DNA from: Termitomyces sp. T153
Taxonomy: Eukaryota; Basidiomycota; Agaricomycetes; Agaricales; Lyophyllaceae
Assembly (NCBI GenBank): GCA_018296165.2
Contig: JACKQL020000162.1
Location: 1-64,000, forward strand
Length of the DNA stretch: 64,000 nt
Reading direction: 5' to 3'
Position numbers and translations under genes: made by a program. Positions within the stretch are counted from its first letter, which is position 1, and each line of letters opens with the position of its first letter. Under the pieces are notes generated by a model that saw nothing but the letters and a program-made list of their open reading frames with translations, ran no database searches and was not told the DNA's origin. Below are positions 22,525 to 33,099 of this stretch, piece by piece.

Positions 22525-22661
22525 GGGTCGCCTACAAGCTTTGGTGAAGAAATTTCGGCGTTGTTTTCGCCTGTTACCATTGAAATGTTTTGCCGCGCAT
22601 TGTCAACTAATCCGGGCGGCCCGGCTTTCCGAGTCCGAGCTGACCTACGCCCCCCACAGCG
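22525..22661. promoter_or_regulatory. Short divergent spacer between UTP10 pseudogene and the SRPBCC gene
   Basis: Only 137 bases separate the former UTP10 start codon (minus) from the ATG of the SRPBCC-like gene (plus). It must have served as a bidirectional promoter region. No TATA box is evident. Confidence 0.4.
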
Positions 22662-23290
22662 ATGACAAGCTCTAGCTTACCCCCTATAGTCGAAAATGGG
22701 GTCTTTTCGGTTTCTTCTTCCATCTTGATTGATGCACCAAGGGAAAAAGTTTGGTCTGTTTTGCTAGACTTTTCATCTTACAATGAATGGTGAATATGAT
22801 TCCTCACCGACCTTATGCTTTTCTGAGCATTTATCAGGAACCCATTTGTGTATGTCGAATCTGTCATAACTCTCTGATGCAGCTCATATATTGCTCAAGT
22901 CGCGCTCAAATCATAACAGACAAGTCAGGAAACCCTCTACCTGACCAAACACCCACAGAGGGTAAATACCTCCTCATGGCCCCCGTCCACCTCCCGCCAA
23001 CCATGGGTGAACCTGGCTGGTTCCAGAAACAATCTTCTTGGGAGTTTATTACGACCGTTGACCACGAATATTATCGCCTCGCTTGGACAAATATCGCGTT
23101 GCCCAAGTTTCTTCTAAGTGTCGTCAGGTGGCAGGCGTTGAGCGTGGTCGATGGGAAGACGAAGTACGAGACGATGGCGGTGTTTAGAGGTATTGTTGCG
23201 TATGTTGTCAAGTTCTTCATGTATCAGAAGCTTGTGCTGGGCTTCGACGCACAGGCGGAGGGCCTGAAGAAACAAGCTGAGAAACCTTAA
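22662..23290 (+). CDS. SRPBCC/START-like small protein, three exons including a 12-nt microexon (176 aa)
   Basis: Predicted exons are 22662-22789, 22838-22849 and 22900-23290, with GT-AG introns of 48 and 50 nt (donors GTGAAT and GTATGT, acceptors CAG and AAG). Total 531 nt gives 176 residues. Exon 1 ends with FSSYNE plus two bases of a Trp codon. The 12-nt exon supplies the rest of Trp, then Asn-Pro-Phe and part of Val, giving the S-Y-N-E-W-N-P-F-V motif typical of SRPBCC ligand-binding proteins (VWSVLLDFSSYNEWNPFV). Exon 3 holds the remaining strands (WFQKQSSWEFITTVDHE) and a C-terminal helix (KLVLGFDAQAEGLKKQAE). The fold binds hydrophobic ligands; the actual ligand is unknown. No signal peptide. 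Without the microexon the frame is broken. Confident on structure, less on function. Confidence 0.8.
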
Positions 23291-24772
23291 CTTCGGTTTC
23301 TCTGTTGCGGGTGCGTTGCCTCTCAATGTTGCTATGGGGTCTTGTTTATATCCTTTATGCATTGTGCGTCCCATCCAGCCTCCTCAATGTCTTGTTGCTC
23401 TGTTGATGCTAGTAGTTTATTGAGGCACACGTGGCCTATCCCTCCGATATTCCCAGATTTGCATACCCCACATGAACTTTGGCAAATATCTATATATCAG
23501 TTTGTTTCAACGTCCATGCTGATGGTGTCAATTCGATGTGTACCAGGAAGATTCTGCCACCCATGTGTCTTGTGTCATGTACGGACGTGAACGCGAATTT
23601 CCTTGGAGCGAATATCTACAGTTTGAGCAAGTTTCTTCCCATGGACCCCTTGTCAACATCGTAATATCCCCGAATAGTCTCTATTGAGTGTCCTGGGAAA
23701 TACATCCGTTCCAATGGAAAGATGTTTACTCATACTACTCCCTCAGCTATGATATCCTCGGAGTTATTCATTCTTCTTGTTCTATGACGCAGCTGTGGGA
23801 AAGACGTATACTTTGAATATCATTCCTACTCACTATTACGGCAAGCTATCGGTGAACCAATCCTCATCGATTTCCCAAATTTCAACAACGCTTCATTCGA
23901 GGTCTTCCCCAGCTTGAGACGCATTTGCCGATGTTCTACGCACGCTGTGGGTTATATACCCGCCATTGCAGTACAATTTCATTCTCAGTACCTTCGTCGT
24001 ACAGACGAATACCGTTTCGGCCGTTGAGTCAGGACTAGATATTCCTTGCACTATTGCACTCTTCTCCCCTTCTCAGACAACGAACTTCGTCAATTTGTTT
24101 CCAGTACCCAACCCCTTGGGGACTGTGGACTGCCGTGATCAATGGCCTGCTACCGTATGTTTTCCCGCCAGTACTTCCACTAGCTTCTACTCTGGTTGCA
24201 CCGATCAGATTCTTCAAAGAAGAGCCTGCATGTGAAAACGGCATTCGAGTTGCAACCGAGGTGTTAGCCACTTCCTCAAGGACGAGATCTTCACCGCTAG
24301 TGGAAATATCACTCAAACCTCGGTCGCTTTGTTGACACGGGGCGGATGTTTGAACTACGGCATATTGTCAGTAGCTTCAGTAGCCTCCAGAGCGTGGCAT
24401 TTGGAAATTCATCCGCTTTCGGCTTATGCCCTTACTTGACTTGAATGTATCGAAAGTAACAGAAGTTGCTTCCATATTTGATACATACTTTCTGCTACTC
24501 TGAATATTCATTCATGACGGTTTTTCGATCGTGGCGACGGACGCCAAAATGAAACAAGAGAAACTTTGTGGCCAGATCCGTTGGAGCATCGATCACAACA
24601 ATTATAGCGCTTCGCGCTTCCGAAAATGACGTCACTCTCTTCCAGCAAATTCTTGAAGGGGCAAGGAGCCGCGAGACAATGGCAGCGCACAATAGACTAA
24701 CGGGAGAATAGAGAATCTCTGTGTATTTATTGAAGCTTAGGTCTTTCCGTATCTTGTGTACTTGAAGTCCTC
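23291..24772. other. Host-like intergenic stretch, no gene recognised
   Basis: About 1.5 kb with normal CpG content and no convincing gene. Plus-strand frames at 23965-24335 (for example NAVESGLDIPCTIALF-like text in one frame and overlapping text in another) shift against each other and match no family I know. They may be a decayed gene. Confidence 0.35.
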
Positions 24773-25776
24773 ATGTTCGGCAACCCCTTTTACAACCTCC
24801 ATTCATCATACTACGATCCAGCCGACTACTACGGCAGTCCCTATTATGCACGAGTGCCACGACCCTCCATAGATCGAAGACGGGCTCTCGCTCAGCAGCA
24901 GGCTCTGAAGCAAGAATTTGCACAACGTTATGCAGAGATGCTCCAGCGCGCGAGGTATCTTCCCGACGAAGATGACAGTGATGAAGATGTCAATTGGGCA
25001 TATCGTGACGCTTTGGAGCAGCGTCGAGCGTACGAGAGGCGACAGCAGGAAGAGAAGATAACCAACCAACGGCGCAAAGAGCAGGAGGCGCTGGAACAAC
25101 CAGCTCGGGAGCAGCAAGCGGAACGTCAAGAATCTATACAGCAGGCCCGTCGCCAAGAGGTGAGGATGAGAATGTTTGATCAACTCTACAAGTCTATAAC
25201 ATTTTTTAGGCACAAAATCGTCCTTACCAACCCCCATCTCCCCCACGTGCTCAGTCTCCTGAACACACAATCCAGACATTATCAGAGACTTCCACCCCAC
25301 TTCAGCGCTCTCCTTCACCGGCACCTGCGGCCGAGTCGGCCAACCGGGAAGACAGAAATCAAGAGCACAAGGACGATTCCGGAACGATATCTCGTGTCCA
25401 GGATGCTCTTCTTACATTGCATAACTTGGCAGCCGAATTCGACACACTTCGAAAATCTTTCACCCTCCCCACAGTAATCGACTTTCAAACGTCCCAGAGC
25501 ATTGTCTCGGTTACCGTCCCACCAAGTTTACCCGCGATTACGAGCGACACTGATACCCCAAAGTTGGCCTACAATCAGACGAACTACGCACTCCATAACT
25601 ACATGGAATCGCTCAATCGCTTGCTTATCAAACTGGACGGTGTTGATAGCTGGGGCGAACAATCGGTACGAAAGACTCGTCGAAGTCTTGTTGGAGATGT
25701 GGAAAACGAGGCAAGCCGTTTAGAGACGCATTGGAAACAAGCATGGGCTGCCCATGTCGCAGATACAGAACAATAG
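24773..25776 (+). CDS. BAG-domain protein, two exons (317 aa)
   Basis: BAG domains bind the ATPase domain of Hsp70 and act as nucleotide-exchange co-chaperones in the cytosol or nucleus. Exons are 24773-25159 and 25210-25776 around a 50-nt intron (GTGAGG...TTTAG); both ends are in phase 0. Residues 1-30 are Tyr/Pro-rich. Residues about 40-130 form a charged Gln/Arg/Glu coiled coil (QQALKQEFAQRYAEML, ERRQQEEK). A Pro/Ser linker follows. The C-terminal 120 residues are the BAG helices: ISRVQDALLTLHNLAAEFD, then LNRLLIKLDGVDSWGEQ and RRSLVGDVENEASRLE. Reading through the intron would give a false frame that stops at 25477. The start is the first ATG after a long upstream region and fits well. 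It lies about 670 bases from the convergent transmembrane gene. Confidence 0.8.
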
Positions 25777-26448
25777 CAAGAAATCGTGTCTTTCGCGATC
25801 GTACAATAATATGGATTAGAGATCAATATAATCATCGTTGTGGTACCGTATTCGTGTGCTAGCTGACCCCCTCCTGCTAGCCTGAGTCACATCATGTCGG
25901 TCGTCATGCCACAATTCGCGGCGAGGGGGTGGAGAGCGGGATGAATTAATCTTGGATGTACCGGGATGTATGAAGGCAGGCGTAACCGTGACAAAGCACG
26001 TTGACTTAGGCACTACATATAGTCTGAGTATATACATATTGTCCATGACAGGGTCAGTCAAGCAATCACGGCGCTTGGAGGTGATTTTGCGCGCGAAACT
26101 CACAAGATCGTGACCACGATTGTGGATGCGTTAGATGCAATCTAGACGACCTCGGCGTTTGGTCCAGTCACTGGAAGTGGATCTCACCTTCGACCAATAA
26201 TAGACATTGTTGCACATATGAAGTTATGGAAAGCGTTTACGAACGACGAGCATGACAGTACCTCCATTGAAAAACAACATGAACATCGTACGGAATGCGG
26301 CAAAAGACGTCACAAGTCGAGCAACTGACAAGAGATTAACGATTCCCGAAAGTCGGATCCACCATATAACTGTAACTCCACTTCCATGCAGAACGAGACA
26401 TGAAAAGAGAAAACTCCAAATTGCCAACATATATCAACATCAAAGTCA
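25777..26448. other. Intergenic region between convergent genes
   Basis: About 670 bases between the BAG gene stop and the stop of the minus-strand transmembrane gene. It should hold both 3' ends. Short frames here show no domain. Confidence 0.4.
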
Positions 26449-27650
26449 TCAGATTACGGGCGTATGTTGACCTGTCTGAGCAGGTTTTTCAACGTCACTT
26501 GGCCACTGGAATGAATGGCTCTTAAACCAACCTAGAAATGCAGCAAAGTAAACATGACGACCCTCTCTGGCATCTTGCAAATGTATGAATGAATACGTAC
26601 TTGGATCAGGGGTTTTCGGTGCCTGTCGCGATGGAGCTCGCATTGCTCTTCTACGACGGAACCAAAGAAACGTAACAACGGCCAAGGCGATACAAACAAG
26701 AATAGCGATGACACCACCGGCTATAGCACCTGCATGGTTTCCTGATGGTGCAGAGGTTACTTGGGAACTTGAGCCTGGAGGTATAGATATCCCGGACGAG
26801 GCGGAAGGCAAAGCGGAGGAAACGAGGGATGAAGAAGGTATGATAGTCGTTGCTTGGAATGCTGATGTTTCACGGCAGGATTAGCTAGTCGATGCAGTAT
26901 AAGATCGTAAGTCAAATAAAAAGGCTTACATGATGTCGAGCTGTGGCCAACATCGATGATGAAACTTGAGCTGGCAAGCTTTGACTGTGATGTTGGGGTT
27001 GAAACAATAGAGGGAGTAACAGTATGAACACCTGCGAATGAAGTCAAGGTTGAGGAGGGCAGAGTAACGATGGACTTGGAGGAGGAAGATAAGGTGGAAA
27101 CTACAGATGAAAGAGTGGTGGATATTTCGGATGATGATTTGGCAGTGGTCGGTCGTGTTGTCGGGATTACAGTACTTAACGTCGTTAACGGTCCCGCATT
27201 ACTGATCGTGACACCCACCGCGAGAAAGTCCAACCAAAACTGTGCCCAGGAGTCATACAAGCGATGATGAGCTTGTGCTGCCCGTAAGGAAGATCAGACT
27301 CTTGATAGAACAGTTGTTTGTATTGGACAATGCGAGTAGGGTTAGCAGTAAACACCACAGGGTGAGACCCGTCCACAGTGTATATTGATTTAACGTGCTT
27401 CGCGTTCGCGGCGATAGTGCCATATACTGATATAGAAGTACCTGAAAGTAATGATTTGGTGAGATGCTGATTCTTCATGAATTAAAGAAATAGAGCTAAG
27501 CGCACCTAAGAAGGTAAACGAAGCTGACGCGCCAACTTCATTTGTGCCATGGGTAGTCGAAAGATATTCTGACGGGGTTCCACCAATGCTCCACTGACCA
27601 GTGTAGATAAGATCGGTGTCATCGATGTACGTGACGGGCATTATGGACAT
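26449..27650 (-). CDS. Jelly-roll plus single-pass transmembrane protein, four exons, with one apparent frameshift
   Basis: Minus-strand exons are 27650-27506, 27441-26930, 26852-26601 and 26531-26449, with introns of 64, 77 and 69 nt. The N-terminal about 150 residues form the beta-rich domain common in Agaricomycete surface proteins (IYTGQWSIGG, ASFTFLGTSISVYGTI, YTVDGSHPVVFTA). A long Ser/Thr-rich, probably O-glycosylated stalk follows, then one membrane helix (about residues 260-284, AGAIAGGVIAILVCIALAVV) bordered by WFRRRR, and a short cytoplasmic tail. The exons sum to 992 nt, one short of a full frame: near 27245 the phrase TPG must be followed by AQFWLDF in another frame, implying a missing base (assembly error or mutation). 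No N-terminal signal peptide is evident; the start could be 27650 or the in-frame ATG at 27641. The ligand is unknown. Confidence 0.72.
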
Positions 27651-28156
27651 TAAAATTGGGAAGAATTGGCAAAGAGCGGAGAGAACTTCCAGAAACACTC
27701 GGAAGAAATAGCTCTCAAGACGTAGGAGAGCGAGGGGATAATGAGAGAGAAAAGCAAGAGTTGATGGGTCTCTGTGTGGCCAATACACGGATATAATTCA
27801 TCAACATCATGGCGTTACACGGAGATGAGCGAGTCTTGAGTTTAGAAGCACAACATAACCATTCGTTTCGTCAAGGCTTCAAGTTATGGAGCGTTGAACT
27901 TGAGAGCGTATACACATAGACAGCACAGACTTGGAAGACGAAGCATGCGGACGAGGCTGCTCTTCGGCGCGCACGAGGGGACAACTAACAAATGTACACG
28001 TGCCTTGATATCAGATTAGATTACAATTTTTTGTTATCGTCTCATCCTTGGGCCTTTCTGTGTTTATCTGTTCAAGAAAAGGTGAAGGAGAACGCAACCG
28101 AGGTGAGGAGATCGTATCGCTAATTACATATCTATCTAACCCTGCAGCTGCAGAAG
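27651..28156. promoter_or_regulatory. Divergent promoter region with a possible 5'-UTR intron for FGAM synthase
   Basis: About 500 bases between the start of the minus-strand transmembrane gene and the plus-strand FGAM synthase ATG. Near its right end, GTGAGG at 28103 and CTGCAG at 28147 or 28153, with CTAAT and CTAAC as possible branch sites, could form a leader intron ending just before the ATG at 28157. This is suggestive only. Confidence 0.35.
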
Positions 28157-31100
28157 ATGCTCGTTCTTCCAGGTTCATCTGCGATCTCCCAGCCTAAGCG
28201 AGATGCGCTTCTCAAAAACATACAACTAAGCAGCCCCGATGTCGTGTCTGTCGACGCCATCTGGCTTCATCTTGTCAAGTGCACGTCAAGTGATGCAGAA
28301 GCAGAACTTTCCGATACCTCGTCTGCCTCCCGAAAAGCGCTTGATCGATTATTGAGTTACGGGGATGATATCACTCTGAAGGGAACGAGGGAACAACTCT
28401 TGCGACACGACAACATCGTCTTCGTTACCCCACGACCAGGATCTATTTCTCCATGGTCAAGTAAGGCCACCAATATCGCTGCACTATGTAACTTGGATAC
28501 GCGTATCCAACGTCTGGAGCGTGGCATTGCTTTCGCTTTCGTCACTAACACTTCGTCCACCCTCCCAGACTACCTTGACAAATTTGCCAACTCTATCCAT
28601 GATCGTATGACTCAAGTCTACCAAGTTACGCCCCCTGATGAAGACACTATTTTCGCGAAGAACGACCCTCGTCCCCTGCGCACAGTCGACCTCAAAACGT
28701 CTTCCAAACAAGATTCCACACCGAAAGAGAGGCTCATGGATGCCAACAAACGCTTAGGTCTTGCGCTTGCCTCTGATGAGATTGATTACCTTGTCGATGC
28801 ATACATCACAGGCCCAACTCCCATCGACCGCAATCCTAGTGACGCCGAACTGTTCATGTTCGCTCAAGTCAACTCCGAACACTGCCGGCACAAAATCTTC
28901 AATGCTTCTTGGACGATCGACGGAAAGGTGCTTGACAAGTCTCTGTTTCAGATGATCCGCAACACGGAGAAGATTAGTGGCACAGGCACCATCTCTGCAT
29001 ATTCCGACAACGCTGCTGTCCTCCGTGGCCATTCAGCACAGCGATTCTATGTATCTCACGAGCCTTCTGAGGGTGCTAACCCTGGCCTCCGCCAACTCTA
29101 CAAGTCAATTGAAGAAGAATTCCCTATCCTGATCAAAGTCGAGACACATAATCACCCCACTGCAGTTTCGCCTTATCCCGGTGCCGCAACTGGCTCAGGA
29201 GGTGAAATCCGTGATGAAGGAGCTACAGGCAGAGGCTCAAAGCCAAAGGCCGGGCTCGCCGGTTTTACCGTGTCCAACCTTCTCATCCCCGGATACGAAC
29301 AGCCCTGGGAAACCGATTTTGGCCGCCCAGCGCATATCGCGTCTGCTCTCGACATTATGATCGAGGGTCCGCTTGGCGCGTCAGCGTATAACAATGAATT
29401 CGGACGACCTGCACTTGCTGGTTACTTCAGGACTTTCTCTGAAAGTATTCCGGTCACCGACGATGGAAGAACTCGTGAAGTGAGAGGGTACCATAAGCCC
29501 ATTATGATTGCAGGCGGGTATGGGAACGTGCGTCCACAGTTTTCAACAAAAAAGGTTGGAATTCTGGCTGGGTCGAAGATCGTGGTCCTGGGCGGTCCAG
29601 GACTGTTGATTGGACTAGGAGGAGGTGCGGCATCGAGTCAGGTCTCGGGCGCGAGCTCGGCGGAACTGGACTTCGCATCGGTGCAGAGGGACAATGCGGA
29701 ATTGCAGAGGAGGTGTCAGCAGGTTATCGACGCTTGCGTAGCGTTAGATGAGAATCCTATTGAGAGCATCCACGATGTCGGAGCTGGAGGTCTGTCAAAT
29801 GCCCTTCCCGAACTCGTGCACGATTCGAACTTGGGTGGTACCTTCGAGATTCGGGACGTTCTGGTGGCGGATTCTTCGATGTCACCGATGGAGATCTGGT
29901 GCAATGAAAGTCAGGAACGTTACGTCCTCGCCATTTCGGCTGACAAGGTCGATGCCTTTGAGACGATTGCAAAGCGCGAGCGTTGTCCATTCTCGATCGT
30001 TGGTATCGCCACTGCAGAGGAGGAACTCGTCGTCACAGACAGGTTGTTCAACCAAGATGTAATTCGCCTCAAGATGTCGACATTGTTCGGCAAGCCACCC
30101 AAAATGTCGAGAAAAGATGTTACCCGCAAACCAGCCCAGATCGCATTTGACACATCTCTCTCCAAATACCTACCCAGTATAAGCTCGCTTTCAGATCGCC
30201 TTACTTCTGCAATCAACCGCGTCCTCCGTCTTCCGTCCGTTGGCTCCAAGTCATTCCTCATCACCATTGGAGACAGGTCTATCACCGGTCTCATCGTTCG
30301 TGACCAGATGGTCGGCCCCTGGCAAGTGCCCGTTGCTGACGTAGCCGTCACCCGTTCATCCTATGGCTTCGATGTCATCGTCGGAGAAGCCATGGCTATG
30401 GGCGAAAGAACCCCAGTTGCACTTATAAATCCTGCAGCCTCAGCTCGGATGGCCGTCGCCGAGTCCTTGATGAACCTCACGGCCGCCACCGTCGGCAACC
30501 TTTCCCGAGTCAAGCTGAGTGCGAATTGGATGTGTGCGGCATCAAAGAATGGAGAAGGTGCGGCTCTATATGAAGCTGTGAAGGCCGTTGGAGAAGAGCT
30601 GTGCCCGGCACTAGGTGTTGGTATTCCTGTTGGGAAGGATTCGATGTCGATGTCGATGAAGTGGAGAGCAGGAGAGGAACAGAAGGAAGTTAGCTCGCCG
30701 CTGTCACTCATTGTTACTGCTTTTGCTCCTGTGGACGATGTCAGGACTACCTGGACACCTCAACTCCGGACCGATGTCGAGGAGACCACCTGTCTTGTAT
30801 TCTTTGACCTCGCTGATGGCAAACAGCGTCTTGGAGGCTCTGCTCTTGCGCAGGTGTTTAAGGAGATTGGCTCTGAGGCTCCGGACGTAGAGAACCCTGT
30901 GGTTCTTAAAGCTTTCTTTGAAGGTTGTCAGAGGGTCAAGACTACCTGTGCCGGCCTTGTTCTAGCGTATCATGACCGATCCGATGGTGGATTGTTTACT
31001 ACAATTGCCGAAATGTGCTTTGCAGGCCGTGTTGGAGCTGAGATATCCCTCGATGCTCTCCATTCTTCTCAAGATCCAATCTCGGCACTTTTCAATGAAG

Positions 31101-32239
31101 AACTTGGTGCTGTCCTTCAGGTTCGCCAGTCCCAGCTCCCCGAGCTCCTTGCCATATTCGTTTCTGCCGGTTTCCCGTCGACTTCGATACATGCTATTGG
31201 CCGCGTCAATTTATCACCCAATGAACAAATTATCACCTTCATCCATGGTGCCCAGCCTCTCCTCATAACTACGCGTGCAGAGCTGCAGGAAATATGGTCA
31301 GAGACGTCGTCCAAGATGCAGGCCCTCCGTGACGACCCTACTTGCGCTGCAGAGGAATTCAGCCTTATTCAGGACGAATCACACACTGGCATTTTTTATG
31401 ATCTCACATTCTCCTATCAACCCTCTCGAAGCCTGTTTCGAAGACCCAAGGTCGCTATTCTCCGTGAACAGGGCGTCAATGGACAAGTGGAGATGGCATG
31501 GGCATTCACCGCAGCAGGTTTTGATGCTGTCGACGTGCATATGTCTGATATCCTCTCGGGCAGCATCAGTCTCTCTGGATTCGTTGGGCTTGCCGCTTGC
31601 GGTGGCTTCTCCTATGGTGATGTCCTTGGCGCTGGCAAGGGGTGGGCACACTCTGTACTCCTTAACGAGACTGCCCGCACCGAGTTTGCACAATTCTTCA
31701 AACGCGGGGACTCGTTCGCGCTAGGTGTATGCAATGGCTGCCAATTTCTTAGTCACCTCCGTGAAATCATCCCTGGTGCACAGGATTGGCCCGATGTCAA
31801 GCCTAATCGGGCTGAGCGCTTTGAGGGCCGCGCATCAATGGTGGAGATCGTAGATAACAAAGTCAATCGTTCCTCTGTATTTTTCAGTGACATGGTTGGT
31901 TCCAAATTACCTGTGGCCGTAGCGCATGGGGAGGGAAGGATTGCGTTTGATTCGGAAGAAACGCGCCAACGCTTGGAGGGGCAAGGGCTTGTAGCTGTTC
32001 GATTTGTCGATTCTCAAGGAAAGCCTACGGAGAAGTACCCACTGAATCCCAATGGCAGCCCTGGAGGAATCACTGGTTTCCAGACTCCCAATGGCCGTGT
32101 GCTGGCATTCATGCCCCACCCTGAGCGTGTAACGGCGTTAGAGAGCAATAGCTGGCATCCTCCTTCGTTCCAAAGTATCTGGAAAGGGTCCGGGCCCTGG
32201 TTTAGGATGTTCCAGAATGCACGGAAATGCTATAATTGA
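28157..32239 (+). CDS. ADE6: Phosphoribosylformylglycinamidine synthase (FGAM synthase), 1360 aa, single exon
   Basis: This enzyme makes FGAM from FGAR, glutamine and ATP, the fourth step of de novo purine synthesis, in the cytosol. The start MLVLPGS is typical of the eukaryotic protein. In order come: an N-terminal PurS-like domain (about 1-150), a linker, and two AIRS-type halves with NSEHCRHK (about residue 239), [10 protein letters not shown] (about 331), [13 protein letters not shown] and [20 protein letters not shown]-terminal class I glutamine amidotransferase domain has nucleophile Cys1192 in LGVCNGCQ and the His1321/Glu1323 pair in MPHPER. Length matches fungal Ade6 (about 1340-1360). 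The whole frame is open, with normal CpG content, so the gene looks functional. It is divergent from the transmembrane gene. It is the only clear housekeeping enzyme in the window. Confidence 0.97.
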   Translation: MLVLPGSSAISQPKRDALLKNIQLSSPDVVSVDAIWLHLVKCTSSDAEAELSDTSSASRKALDRLLSYGDDITLKGTREQLLRHDNIVFVTPRPGSISPWSSKATNIAALCNLDTRIQRLERGIAFAFVTNTSSTLPDYLDKFANSIHDRMTQVYQVTPPDEDTIFAKNDPRPLRTVDLKTSSKQDSTPKERLMDANKRLGLALASDEIDYLVDAYITGPTPIDRNPSDAELFMFAQVNSEHCRHKIFNASWTIDGKVLDKSLFQMIRNTEKISGTGTISAYSDNAAVLRGHSAQRFYVSHEPSEGANPGLRQLYKSIEEEFPILIKVETHNHPTAVSPYPGAATGSGGEIRDEGATGRGSKPKAGLAGFTVSNLLIPGYEQPWETDFGRPAHIASALDIMIEGPLGASAYNNEFGRPALAGYFRTFSESIPVTDDGRTREVRGYHKPIMIAGGYGNVRPQFSTKKVGILAGSKIVVLGGPGLLIGLGGGAASSQVSGASSAELDFASVQRDNAELQRRCQQVIDACVALDENPIESIHDVGAGGLSNALPELVHDSNLGGTFEIRDVLVADSSMSPMEIWCNESQERYVLAISADKVDAFETIAKRERCPFSIVGIATAEEELVVTDRLFNQDVIRLKMSTLFGKPPKMSRKDVTRKPAQIAFDTSLSKYLPSISSLSDRLTSAINRVLRLPSVGSKSFLITIGDRSITGLIVRDQMVGPWQVPVADVAVTRSSYGFDVIVGEAMAMGERTPVALINPAASARMAVAESLMNLTAATVGNLSRVKLSANWMCAASKNGEGAALYEAVKAVGEELCPALGVGIPVGKDSMSMSMKWRAGEEQKEVSSPLSLIVTAFAPVDDVRTTWTPQLRTDVEETTCLVFFDLADGKQRLGGSALAQVFKEIGSEAPDVENPVVLKAFFEGCQRVKTTCAGLVLAYHDRSDGGLFTTIAEMCFAGRVGAEISLDALHSSQDPISALFNEELGAVLQVRQSQLPELLAIFVSAGFPSTSIHAIGRVNLSPNEQIITFIHGAQPLLITTRAELQEIWSETSSKMQALRDDPTCAAEEFSLIQDESHTGIFYDLTFSYQPSRSLFRRPKVAILREQGVNGQVEMAWAFTAAGFDAVDVHMSDILSGSISLSGFVGLAACGGFSYGDVLGAGKGWAHSVLLNETARTEFAQFFKRGDSFALGVCNGCQFLSHLREIIPGAQDWPDVKPNRAERFEGRASMVEIVDNKVNRSSVFFSDMVGSKLPVAVAHGEGRIAFDSEETRQRLEGQGLVAVRFVDSQGKPTEKYPLNPNGSPGGITGFQTPNGRVLAFMPHPERVTALESNSWHPPSFQSIWKGSGPWFRMFQNARKCYN

Positions 32240-32435
32240 TTCAAAGGCGAGCTTAGCTTTTGAATTCTTATTGCATTATTGACATCGCCTCTCCTCAGAT
32301 CTGTATGTTCATATCTAATAGAAATGGATTGTGAAATCGTCTTTGAGCTGAAGGATATCAGTTTGAGGATCTAGACAAAATAGTCTTCCAAACCCGTCAC
32401 AAGTATCATTATAAATCAAGACTGCTTTCTCATTA

Positions 32436-32515
32436 GAACTTGTATTTCTTATTCTGAACTTGTATTTCTTATTCTGAACTTGTATTTCTTATTCTGAACT
32501 TGTATTTCTTATTCT
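32436..32515 (+). repeat. Four perfect tandem copies of a 20-bp unit
   Basis: The unit GAACTTGTATTTCTTATTCT occurs four times head to tail with no mismatch, about 200 bases downstream of the FGAM synthase stop. It is probably non-coding and may lie in or just after the 3' UTR. Confidence 0.9.
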
Positions 32516-33099
32516 GACTTCTTCCCTGCTCTTGACTTTCATTTGCTGAATATGTACATGTATATGTTTTTTTTTCTTTCGTTCTGAATGCTTTCCAACT
32601 TCCAGATATGGTCTAGCTCACGAATGGGTTATGTATCGAGCGTCAATGGTTTCATCGCCGTTCATAATCAAAGTGTATTACTAGAAGCGATACATGGTCA
32701 GGCACGTTCTCATCCCTTCCTTGACCGGATGGGACACGGTAGCATCTACTGAATTTTGAAAGCAGGACCTGGATGACTTGAAACTTGTCAGTTGTTGGCG
32801 TCAAGAGCTTGGTATTTGTGGACGTGCGGCCAGGATAAGTTGTCTCACATAGCTTCACTATAGCTTCCAAAGCACCCTCTTGGCACCCTCCCAAGATGCG
32901 GGACTATGTAGCTACCTAACTGGGACAGCCTTTCCCCACTCTTTCCCATCGTATGGCGTGCTTTCATTTCTTGATTGTTGCTTGGTGCAGTGGTCTTGGC
33001 GTTGTTCAGATGGCGGCGACGTTTATTCTCGTTACTGTTGAGTATGGGCCGTTGTGGCGCACGGCAAGTCCGAGGTATAATTGAGAAAATACAATATAT
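32516..33099. other. Intergenic transition from host to Helitron sequence
   Basis: A minus-strand frame of 80 codons (32894-32652) has no recognisable domain. CpG frequency falls sharply to the right of about 33080, where the Helitron-type sequence begins. No CTRR Helitron terminus with hairpin was identified. Confidence 0.35.

Noticed and set aside
23965..24335. A possible gene in two overlapping plus frames
   Set aside because: Frames switch without splice sites and match no known family; at best a relic.
27242..27260. A possible 19-nt intron explaining the frame break in the surface-protein gene
   Set aside because: Far below the size of fungal introns, and its removal would not restore the frame (19 is not congruent with the required shift).
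31275..31724. Plus and minus frames of 100-150 codons inside FGAM synthase
   Set aside because: Shadows of a strongly conserved enzyme; no independent support.
32430..32520. CRISPR-like array
   Set aside because: The repeats are directly abutting with no spacers, in a eukaryotic context.
32652..32894. An 80-codon minus frame after the tandem repeat
   Set aside because: No domain, no splicing partner and no context; treated as chance.
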